Below, piece by piece: positions 30,301 through 42,300 of a DNA stretch of 64,000 nt (position 1 is its first letter; the number at the start of each line of letters is the position of its first letter). The notes under the pieces are model-generated. The model had not been told where the DNA came from, did no database searches, and worked only from the letters and a program-made list of their open reading frames with translations. The position numbers were made by a program, and so were the translations under genes. This DNA is from Membranipora membranacea (taxonomy: Eukaryota; Bryozoa; Gymnolaemata; Cheilostomatida; Membraniporidae), in assembly GCA_914767715.1 (NCBI GenBank), contig OU612071.1, positions 16,054,948 to 16,118,947 on the forward strand, read 5' to 3'.

Positions 30301-33300
30301 CTTTCGAGCTTTTCATATTGTGCGGCCTGATATTGCCCTGTAAAACATTGCTTAAGCCGTGCAAAAACAACCACCCCCCAAAGTGTCTTATAAAGATAAT
30401 CTGTCAAAAAGTCTCAATCATAATTGACCATGATTTGGCAGCCATAATGTGATTGTCATAAGGTGACTGTGTACCAAATTTCAGATTAGTAGGTCAGAAC
30501 TTAATGACACAACGGATGATATGTCGTTCTTTGCAAGTTCATGAGCCGCGCGAAAACAACCACCTCATTCATTCATCTTGAAATCTACCTCAATCAAGCA
30601 TTTGCCTGTGAGTTATGAAAGCCAGTCACAAGTGAGACCTGGAGAAATAACCACTTTTGAGGTTTTGATATTGTGCCGCCTGGTATTGGACTGTAAAACA
30701 TTGCTTAAGCCGCGCGAAAACAACCACCCCCCAAGCTGTCTTATAAAGATTATCTGTCAAAAAGTCTCAATCATAATGGACCATGATTTTCTAGCAATGA
30801 TTTGATTGTCATGAAGTGACTGTGTACCTAATTTTGGATTAAAATTTTAGAAATTGATGACACAACGAATGATATGTCGTTCTTTGCAAGTTCATGAGCC
30901 GCGCGAAAACAACCACCTCATTCATTCATCTTGAAATCTACCTCAATCAAGCATTTGCCTGTGAGTTATGAAAGCCAGTCACAAGTGAGACCTGGAGAAA
31001 TAACCACTTTTGAGGTTTTGATATTGTGCCGCCTGGTATTGGACTGTAAAACATTGCTTAAGCCGCGCGAAAACAACCACCCCCCAAGCTGTCTTATAAA
31101 TATTATCTGTCAATCATTCATTGCAGTTGTCTCCCAAAATGAAAGAGGAAACAACTTACAGTATGCTGCCATATGTGCTGTAATTCAAGGGATCTAACTG
31201 TGGAGTGAAAATATAACCATTCTATCTGAAATTTGGTATACATTCACCTCATGACAATCACATTATAACTAGAAAATCATGGTTCATTCCGTTTAAGACA
31301 TTTTCACAGATAATATAAGACAGCTTGGGAGGTGGTTGTATTCGCGCGGCTGAAGCAATAGTTTACAGTGCAATACCAGGCCGCACAATATGAAAACCTC
31401 AAAAGTCATTATTTCTCCAGGTCTCACATGTGACTGACTTTCATCACTCACAGGCAAATGCTTGATTGAGGCAGATTTCAAGATGACTGAATAGGGTGGT
31501 TGTTTTCGCGCGGCTCATGAACTTGCAAAGAACGACATATCATCCGTTGTGTCATTAAGTTCTGACCTTCTAATCTGAAATTTGGTACACAGTCACCTTA
31601 TGACAATCACATTATGGCTGCCAAATCATGGTCAATTATGATTGGGACTTTTTGACAGATTATCTTTATAAGACACTTTGGGGGGTGGTTGTTTTTGCGC
31701 GGCTTAAGTAATGTTTTACAGGGCAATATCAGGCCGCACAATATGAAAAGCTCGAAAGCGGTCTTTCTCCCAGTCTCACTTGTGACTGACTGTCATCACT
31801 CACAGGCAAATGCTTGATTGAGGTAGATTTCAAGATGACTGAATGGGGTGGTTGTTTTCGCGCGGCTCATGAACTTGCAAAGAACGACATATCATCCGTT
31901 GTGTCATTAACTTCTGACCTACTAATCTGAAATTTGGTACACAGTCACCTTATGACAATCGAATTATGGCTGCCAAATCATGGTTCATTATGATTGAGAC
32001 TTTTTGACAGATAATCTTTATAAGACACTTTGGGGGGTGGTTGTTTTCGCGCGGCTTAAGCAATATTTTACAGTCCAATACCAGGCGGCACAATATGAAA
32101 AACTCAAAAGTCGTTATTTCTCCAGGTCTCACATGTGACTGACTTTCATCACTCACAGGCAAATGCTTGATTGAGGTAGATTTCAAAATGACTGAATGGG
32201 GTGGTTATTTTCGCGCGGCTCATGAACTTGCAAAGAACGACATATCATCCGTTGTGTCATTAAGTTCTGACCTACTAATCTGAAATTTGGTAAACAGTCA
32301 CCTTATGACAATCGAATTATGGCTGCCAAATCATGGTTCATTATGATTGAGACTTTTTAACAGATATCTTTATAAGACAGCTTGGGGGGTGGTTGTTTTC
32401 GCGCGGCTTAAGCACTATTTTACAGTGCAATACCCATCCTCACAATATGAAAAGCTCAAAAGTAATTATTTCTCCCGCTCACACTTGTGACTGACTGCCA
32501 TCACTCCTAGGCAAATGCTTGACGGAGGTAGATTTTATGATGAATGAATGGGGTGGTTGTTTTTGGTGCGGCTCATGAACCTGCAATGAAAGTATGTGTG
32601 TTCTGTGATGTGGCAACTACACATCTATCCACTGTTGGCTTAGTGCACCTTTCTTCGCAAACCAGACATCTCTAAATCATAGGAGCTTCAAATAACTAGT
32701 GTTTGCGAAAAATAGATCCATAAAGTACCATATGAAAAAGAGGCTTTATACACTCATTCAATGAGATACCACCACCATCCCCATGGTACAACTTTGGCCA
32801 TCATAGTGGCAGCCAGTACATCATGGTATGCTCCACTTAGATGATCTGACCCATTTAGAATGGTGATAAACAGCTGGGCTCTCGATATGGACAGTCACAA
32901 ATAGGGGGGACAGTTTACAATAGGGGGGGGACGGTTTACAATAGGGGGGACAGTTTACAATAGGGGGGGACAGTTTACAATAGGCCTGTTTTTATTGTAA
33001 AGTGTCCCCGGGACAGTTTACAATATTGTAAAGTGTCCCGGGGTTGTTTTCGCGCGCGGGACAGTTTACAATACTACACCGTATCTAGTCTAGCCAATTC
33101 CCAACAGGGTTACCCTGGTGCCAGGGTGGTACTATTTTAGACTGTCATCAGTGTCCCCAAAGATGATTAATTAGTATGAGGAATTTATAAGGAATGGTAA
33201 GTCTTTGGTCGTGTTTTAGGAGTGATGGATGAAGAGAATGTACAACACATAAATATGTTTTTACTACAGCATTCTACTACGATTTCTAACACGGTGAAGG

Positions 33301-36300
33301 ATAATACTGTAATCATACAATAAAGAACACAATTTATTTAGCAATAATAATTAATAATGGGTTGCTGGTTGGTTATTGATAAATTTGTTAACAGAGAAAA
33401 TACTATTTCTGTTCAGTATTGACCAACAATATTGGGGTATGAAATGCAGTGAGGCAATTTGTAACTAGTATTCTATTGGGACACTTCACTCACTTTTTCA
33501 CTTATAAATAGAATATGTAAGTAATATAGAAGTTGTAATTTTTTGAGGTGATAAATTAGGGCAAGTGTTAAATGCCACGAGACTATAACTCATCTGACAG
33601 ATGTGAGTTTAATATTAAGAGGGAAAGTAATCATTATGAGTTAAGGATAGTGCTATTCTATCAATCAAGTGGCCATGAGCTTACGGTTGAGGTTATTGAT
33701 AATTAGCTTGGAAATTTTAGTAGAAAGGGGAGTACATGTAATATCTGTGTCCTAGACTCTCAAGCATATTCTGCATATACATAAATGTAGTACAAACCTG
33801 GATTCTTTGAATCTAGAACATTGGCATTGTTTGAAGCATCCAATTGTTCCTGTTGACCATTACCAGTTTTGCTTAAATTCTCAACCGTAGCTGTAAGAAG
33901 GATATGATTGAAATTACAGTATATTAGTTGAGATTCCCTTATTGATCTGTGACATATTTTTAGAAAAGGTGGAAAAGAAACAACAACAAGAACTTTTGTG
34001 GAGGCGTATTAATTTAGTGGATGGGATGTGTATTAAACTTTCTGAATGCTGTGTTGTTACAGGGCAACCAAGGTTTCAATCAAGTTCTCATTAATTGATC
34101 GCAGATTACACCTTATGTGTAGGGAAAGAGATCTAATCTAAATTGGATAACTATTCAGTGAGAAGTCTTAAGAAACATTCCATCCATCAGGAGCTAAAGG
34201 TATTTCAAACACTGCTCAAATTCAGCTGAACTAGAACCACACAGAGCAGTTTCCTGTTATATTTAGCCTATGCTCTATCACATAATTACTGCAATATCTT
34301 GGAACCTTCCCTAAACTGAAGTGTTACTCAGCTACGAGTCAGCAACTACTTTGAGTTTTGCACGGCGTCATGCACAAAGCTGATGCTGCGTAGCACATTC
34401 TTTACTACCCATTTATGCAATGCTGCGAAACTGTGTAGTCCCTTTAAGTTAGAAGTGTTTTAAAGGGCAACCAAGGTTTTGCAGCAATGCATAAATGGGT
34501 AGCAAATAATGTGCTGGGCAGCATCAGCTTTATGCATTACGCGATGCAAAACTCAAAGTAGTTGCTGACTCTAAGCTGGGTAACACCATACTGACTCTCG
34601 TGATCTGACTGGGCATGTAGATCACTGATAAACTAGGCTATCATTACCACAAAGCAGGTGTCGTAAGGCTAAGTATGCATCATGCGTGACTTGAATTTGC
34701 GCATGTGCAAGAACAATGAGTTTAGTTTGGGTTCTGATTGCAACTTTGGAAAGGGGAAATGGGATATCCCCTGCATAAACTGTCAATCAAAATCAGCTAA
34801 TAATGACAAGAGAGGATTAACTATTAATAACAAATCCGCACACTTTGGGGAGTATGTTACTAGAGCAGGTAGCCAATCAGATGGCTTCGGAATTCCGAGA
34901 CTCAATTTTGCAGAGATCAGCTCATGCCCAGCGCTGAGCATGCGCAACCAAGATTTCGCATCAATGCATTAATGGGTAGCAAATAATGTGCTGGGCAGCA
35001 TCAGCTTTGTGCATTACGCGATGCAAAACTCAAAGTAGTTGCTGACTCTAAGCTGGGTAACACTTCAGTTTAGGGGAGGTTCCAAGACTTTGCTGTAATA
35101 ATGATAGAGCACAGGCTAAATAATAACAGGAACAGGAAACTGCTATGTGGAATTCTCTTTTAGCTGAGTTTGAGTACCTGATGGAAGAAATGTTTCACAA
35201 GAATTCTGGCTGAATAATCATCCGACTTATATTTTGTCTTTATCCCCATGCAGAAGGTGCAATCTGCTATTAATCAATGGCCATCAATCAGAAGTTGTTT
35301 GAAACCTTGGTTGCCCTTTAATGATTACACACAAAATAAGTACAACTGAGAAAAAAAGATTCAAGAAACTGCTCGGTAGTGGTATTCTATTTTAGCGGAG
35401 TTTGACTCTGATGGATGAAATGTTTCACAAGAATTCTTGCTGAGAAATCATCCTAATTAGATTTTTTCTTTTTCCCTATGCAGAAGGTGCAATCTGCTTT
35501 TAATCAATGAGAAATTGTTTGAAACCCTGGTTGCCCTTTAATGATTACACACAAAATAAGAGGATATAAGTACAGCTGAGAAAAAAAGATTCAAGAAAAT
35601 GGAGACAGAATTAGGAAAAGCCAAATGAGCGATAAGTGAAAGAATTATTGAAGATAAAGAAGAAATTTATACATCTATTAACCTTGCGGTGACAGAGTGG
35701 TTGGATTATAATGCATACCTGGCTTTTTTGAATCTCGGTCCTGTGCATCCCCCTGTTCACCAGTTTGCTCTGACCTGTCAGTGAAGGTTTCATCAACAGG
35801 ATCTCCTTAGATCATGAACAAAATTAGCTTTGTTACCAATAGAGAATTACAGCTAGCTCATTGCTTGCAAACCAGATATCATGGTTGTAGCAAAAAGATA
35901 GCAAATAAGTTCGAAAGAACATATGGCAATTACAATTACCTTCATGTAAATCTTCTTTGTTCTTTCTCTCTCCATGCCTCTTGGCAATATTTGTCTCCCC
36001 AGCATGTGCGTTCTCACCTGTGTCATCTATTCCAGACAGTGCGTCACTCTTCACTGTAACATAATTTTGAAAGTAACGATGACAATATAAAAAATCAATC
36101 AACAGGCAATACATATTTGATGGATTGAGTCAATTAGAGGTAAAACTTAAGGTTATGATACCAGTGTTGACCGATTCGGACATTTCAAGGTAAGGTTATC
36201 GAACACTGATTCTGAAAATGTTGGTTTTAGCATGACGTCATGTCATGGCGTTGCGCTATTTTGATAAAAGGCAGGATAATCGGCTTTGAGGAGAATTTTT

Positions 36301-39300
36301 TAGAACGAAGTGGTGCAGAAACAATGGTTCATATCCGACTTTCAACTGAATAATATTTACAAGAAACCTCTGAAGCACCCATGTGGGGCAATTTCTGTCT
36401 CCTGTGGCGATGCGCACCAGATGAAAAATCATATTTTATGCATTGTTTATTAGCTCATTTAGGTCATTTTGGTTTAATGGATGAGGATCCAATGTGATGC
36501 AAACCACATGCAGAAAGGAAAGTTATTTCCTGCAGGAGACCCCATGCTACGTGTCACGACTAATAAATAACAATTATATAGCATTCTGACAGAGAGGGCA
36601 ACTCCTAATATTATTGATACCAATGTCTTTTATTAGTCATGACATATAGCATAAGGTCTTCCCAAAGTAAATAACCTGTCTTTTCGTGTGTGGCACGCAT
36701 CACATTGGATTCTCATCCATTTAACCAAAGCGACCTAAATGAGCTAATAAAAAATGCACAAAAGATGATCTTTAATCTAGTGCTTAATGCCACAGGATCC
36801 AGAAATGGCCCCTCATGGGTGCTTCAGAGGCTTCTTGTAAACATTATGCGGTTGAAAGTCTGATATGAACCATAGTATCATAAAAATCCTCCTCAAAGAA
36901 GATTATCCTGCATTTTATCAAAATAGTGCAACGCCATGACACGACGTCATGCCAGACCAATATTTTCAGAATCAGCGTTCGATTAGCTTTCCAACGATAT
37001 ATAAAATGTCGAAATCGGACAACGCTGGTATCATAATCTTAAATAAAAAATATAAGCTTTCATTATTATTTGCCAAACATTTTCTTAAAGTTTTTGTCAG
37101 ATATGTGCAAAAAAATCAGATTGTATTCCGATTGCATAAATATATGCCTGTGAGGTACTGTCCTGTGGAAGCATGGGCCGTGTTTCAATGATTTAAGAAA
37201 TGCTGGGGCTGAAGCCATTTGTGTGTGAACAAATACAATGGGAATAGGTGGGCTATACTGTGAATGCAGATGAGCTCAGTATTGTCAAACACAAAGTCAA
37301 AGTATCGGATAGAAAATAGAATATTGACAATATTTACAAACAAACGAGAGACAGAATTATGATGGGAACCGAAATAAAATTCAGCGATAACAAAGAAACT
37401 AAGGTCAGTTGAAAAAAGTGAGAGAATGCAGCAAATAAACGGGAGGAACAATTACAATATGTAAAGGGATGAACTTAAAGGGCAACCAAGGTTTCGCAGC
37501 AATGCATTAATGGGTAGCAAATAATGTGCTGGGCAGCATCAGCTTTGTGCATTACGCGATGCAAAACTCAAAGTAGTTGCTGACTCTAAGCTGGGTAACA
37601 CTTCAGTTTAGGGGAGGTTCCAAGACTTTGCTGTAATAATTATAGAGCACAGGCTAAATAATAACAGGAACAGGAAACTTCTATGTGGTATTCTCTTTTA
37701 GCTGAGTTTGACTACCTGATGGAAGAAATGTTTCACAAGAATTCTGGCTGAATAATCATCCGAATTATATTTTGTCTTTCACCCCATGCAGAAGGTGCAA
37801 TCTGCTATTAATCAATGGCCATCAATGAAAAGTTGTTTGAAACCTTGGTTGCCCTTTAAACAGACCTTCTAGCAAATTCGGATATAAAGCAATTCCCAAA
37901 TACCCTAGTCTGTAAGTACTCAGGTACTAAGTAGGCACGGTAATCATGGTACTGGAGCAAAATCTTGGACAACCGTAAACATATTACAACTTTGAAATTT
38001 CAGCATCCCAACCTCTTTGATTGCAAGGTTTAATATGTATGGATTCTATATATAGCCCTGAGACATTCAAAGAATCTGCCATACATACCTGGAATTTTTG
38101 GATCTTGATCATGTGCATTCGGCTGATCATCTGTTTTGTCTGGCTTGTCAGTGAAAGTTTTATCAAGCATATCTCCTGGATCTGCTAAATATCATGAACA
38201 GTATTAGCTTTGCTATCAAAATGGACTAACAAACAAACAAAAATACTGATTTCTTCTATATAGCAACAAAATAGCAAACATAAAAGAAATAACAACATGC
38301 CATGTCAAAATCACAATTACCTCCATGTAAATCTTCTTTATTCATTCCCTCTCCATGCACTTTGGTAACATTCGTCTCCCCAGCATGTGCGTTGTCATCT
38401 TTATCAACCATTTTAGACAGTATATCACTCTTCTCTGTAAGATAATTTTATAAATAACATTATTTGAAAAAAAGACAGACCGGCAGACAATACAAATATA
38501 TAATAATAATTATTGTAATGAGTGTAATTGTGATGTAAAACTTAAATGTAAAATATCTGCCTTTAGATTCATTTGCCGTTAATATTTTTAGCAGTGGTGT
38601 ATCAATTTTTTAGGTAATCCAGGTGCCGAATGCCAAGGGAGGACAATTTTGCCATATGTTGAATGCAGAGGGGCACAGCATTGACCCAGACAAAGGCAAA
38701 GCATTGGAGGAAAAGAATAAATAGAAAGTTACAAGAATGTGTAGGTAATTTTGCCATACACAATACTATGGTTGTAAAAACTTTGAGCAGGCTGTTAACA
38801 GAGCAGACTTCCAAGTAGTCATATCAAAATTTTAAAGCTTGGGACCAGGCTGGAAGATCTGAAAAATCACAAGCAAAAGCACAACACAGTATCTTTTCTT
38901 TGGGAAACCAAGATAGAATAGAATATGTAAATAAATAAAATAAATGAAGTCTCCACCAAAAAGTAATGTTGTAGACAACCTCCACAGTTGTACCAACAAA
39001 ATCTGCAAGCAGCTTTAGTGTACCCACCAAGAAAGACCACCATGATATTGCTATTATCATGTCATTGAAGCTCTGGAAACCCACGAAACATTGCATACGC
39101 TGGAGCAGTTTATCCTCTAGGTTATGATTGTAAGTTAATTTTTTTTTAAATCAAAAATCAAAATTCAATTAGATAACAAGACGCAATGGCACTCATAATT
39201 AGTGTTGCAGAGAAATTTTCTGCCACACAAGAATAGGGTACACTAGAGGAGAGAGTCTGATTTTAACTCAAAGCTGATAAAACATCTACACGCTCTTCAG

Positions 39301-42300
39301 GGAATGGACAAAAGTAGGAGAAATTCTATTGACCTTGAGAAAGTCGGAAAGGGCAACAGGACTCTTAGAAGATTTCACCCAACACTCCAGTTGAATTTGA
39401 ATTAAAATGACTGTCATCACATACTTTGTCAAGGGTTGTAACTGTTTTTGTGAATATGGGCACGGCACAACAACAAAGCATTCAATGGGGTTGTTTTAGT
39501 AGTTTTCCCTTATTATAGGGGGCGCTAAACAGATGAGACCATAAATCTGCACTTATTTATATAAGCTATCATTGGAGCCATTGAATTCCATATCTGGAAT
39601 AGCATCATTAGCTTTCTTTTGCAGAACAAAGGGCTTGCAAAAATAGCCAGTCCCTAGTAGCAATCTAGAAATGCCCTAATCATCGACACTGTAGGGGTAT
39701 AATTACTGTTTGCAACATTGTAAACAAGACAATTTCTCAGGCTAATTATTCATGCTACTAGGGACAGCCAATCAGATAACAGTCAGATGGGTCCCTGTGT
39801 TTAGTGTCCTAGCCGTATAACGCTATGATACTATTTCCATTCTAAGAGAAGAATCTAATTCAGTGATTGGAGCAGATCACACCTTTTGGTCTGGCAGCCA
39901 GGGAAATTAATATAGAAACAAAATGAGCCAAAATTCATGGCGGAATATGTTGCTCCGCTTTATGAGACAAAAATTTTCGGCGAATATAATTCAATATACA
40001 TTATATTATGTAATATAATAAATATCACATTAAAATAAAGAGAAATAATAATATTCCAGCTTTGAATTTTGAATATTATATAAGTCCAACCTGAAAATAT
40101 TGATTGCAGAAACGAAATTCAGAATAACATATATGTGTTTCATGTTATTATAATAAAAATGAATTCTCTATGTAATACAATAACTTAATACATATATGGA
40201 ATTATTATACAAAAATAATTAAATAATTTTGCTGCATATTGAAAGACATCTCCCTTCCTAACACTGAATTTCTTTGTGATTGATCAGGTTTTTATATTTT
40301 TATTTACTATCATTTAATTTTAATTGTATAAAAAATAGAATTTTTTGACACTTTTTTATTTCAGCATTAAGGTAAAATATTTGGATTACCGAATAAGTAT
40401 ATCAATTGTGGCTAGCTGAAACCAAGGAATTTTTACAGCAATAGGTCTCATCTGCTTCCTCTATGGCTTATATAAAAATTTGCAAAAGTCTGGTCTCATC
40501 TGTAAATAATCAAGGGAGATTACTCCGAAAAACATAACCCCATTACATTTTGAGAGCGCAGATTTTTTTTAGTTCTCACTAAAATACATGAAAACTGGAT
40601 GCGTGAAACGCGCATTAATAAGTTTGCTTTGAACTCAGGTCAAAGTATTTTTGGACAAAAAATATAGTGTTCTGTTAGAGCCAATACCTGTCATCATGAT
40701 CTGTCCATCTTGATAAAGATCTTTCTCCAATTTATACTCAGAATTTATCCCACTGATTGGTTTCTCATTGTCTCTGTGATATTCTTCTAGAAACAGATTT
40801 GAGTTTTAAATAGATTAAAACTTTCATTGTCATCTAATTTCTCGAGAAGAAATTGTTCCTCAACCAATACACAAAGATGAAGAAATCATATAAACAATAA
40901 TGTAATAATTAATGAGTTACTTTTTTCTGGTGGTGTCTGCTTATTGTCCTCTACTTCTACACAGGGAGCAGAACTTTCGCTTTCGACCAATGGCTCATTC
41001 TTCAAACCGAGTTTCTCTTCTACTGCACCAGTTGAAGCTTAAAGGGTAAAGAAAAAGGTTTAATTTAATATTTATAATTTCATATATATAAATATAATGA
41101 AATATCTAATAACCACAGTGTTAAACAAAACAAAATATGCCAACAGAGTTCAACTGTCAATAAATTATAACTTCAATTTGGTGGTGAATTATAACTCAAT
41201 AGATCATGAATCATTATGCTGCACCTAGCACAAATTTTGCTCAACTTGACAAACATGCTGGGCTGGAATTTTGCACAATGATGCTCTTGTTTGCCAATTT
41301 CATAATAATTAATTGGATAGAAGTATGTCACGTACAATTAATTGAAGTCTTCAGTATAGCTCCCTACACATTTTAACCTATGTGATGACAAGGACGCCAT
41401 TTTAATCAACTCTGGATCTGAACCAAAGTATCCCTTTAATATTATTTTGTCCATTTAAGGATTTTTCAATTGAGTCCCCAATGGCGAGGTGTAACCAACA
41501 AATTTTTGCAGGTTAGGGTTTACATACACTAAAACTGTTAACTGAGTAACTGTGTAAATTTCCAAATGCGAAACCATTCTTATACTGGTCTTTTGTAAAC
41601 AAATCCTTAGGGTATAGAATTTTATACGCTTGTTTCAGTTTAATCATATGAGTGATCCCTGTATTTGATATTTTTTTACTCACTCAAAGGTGGTGGGTCC
41701 CCAGGTGGTGGTGGGCCCCCAGGGGGCTCCTCTTTGCTCTGTAGAGTTTCTTCTGATGTCTCATTCGTCTCAGCAGCCATCTTATCTTCTGGAACAATAA
41801 GGGTAAGCTACGATTATCATGATGCAATAAAATAAAAGGTGAGGTTGTGGTTGTGAGTCACCCTTCCCCCCCCCCCCCCCCCAGTACTAATGAATCCAAG
41901 ACAAATCTTCCGCATTCCACACAGATGACTCACTCAACTCACGTTCTTAATCACATTAGATTACAATTTATTATGCTTTGAAAATCAAGTGGCTCAGGGA
42001 AAACAGTTTTGTCACTCATGTATTAGTCTCTTAATGTGTTGATACACTTACTTGTAGATGCTGGATCACCACAATAGTCCTCTGATTGCTTTGTGTTATC
42101 TGCAGAGGCTTTATTTGTCTCTGAAGCTGTTTTGTCTTCTGGAAAAAGAAGAGAAAAACTATGTTGCAAATGTTGCTAAACTATATCACCAACCTGCACT
42201 GCTCTAATGCAGTGATCGTACAGCGATCCACAGATGGTTTTTGCACACCGAAATTCATGAAGAATGTAAAAAACCTCAGAAAAAATTTCCTGAGCTTTCT

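Larger units (their letters stand above)
28629..33078. mobile_element. 4450-bp foldback DNA element in RNF213 intron 14
   Basis: The two halves are inverted copies of one another. The ends are TGTAGTATTG and CAATACTACA, flanked on both sides by CCGT (28625-28628 and 33079-33082), so a 4-bp target duplication (5 bp if ACCGT) is likely. Each arm runs inward through clustered copies of a 20-bp unit containing ATTGTAAACTGTCC, then about 300 bp of unique arm sequence, then 353-bp tandem repeats. The unique centre is about 31112-31215. There is no transposase, so it is non-autonomous. TGT...ACA ends with a 4-bp duplication recall integrase-type DNA transposons such as Ginger, but that assignment is only a suggestion. 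Confidence 0.88.
35719..38720. repeat. Tandem duplication of a two-exon segment of RNF213
   Basis: Exons 35940-36053 plus 35719-35805 repeat exons 38321-38434 plus 38089-38184. The intron between each pair matches, as does upstream intron (GAATGCAGATGAGCTCAGTA near 37262 against GAATGCAGAGGGGCACAGCA near 38662). The left copy was later enlarged by the TTAA palindrome at 36151. Confidence 0.82.

Noticed and set aside
29520-32186. Family of similar 62-88-codon frames in the foldback element.
   Set aside because: They start at TTG codons, point inward from both arms and are shared only because the DNA is tandemly repeated; no protein features.
28629-33078. CRISPR-like appearance of regular repeats.
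   Set aside because: 353-bp units without spacers, palindromic layout and a eukaryotic intron exclude a CRISPR array.
38602-39096. Two hydrophobic minus-strand frames resembling membrane proteins.
   Set aside because: They lie in RNF213 intron 9, partly in sequence duplicated at 37.2-37.45 kb where the frame is not kept; hydrophobicity comes from T-rich DNA.
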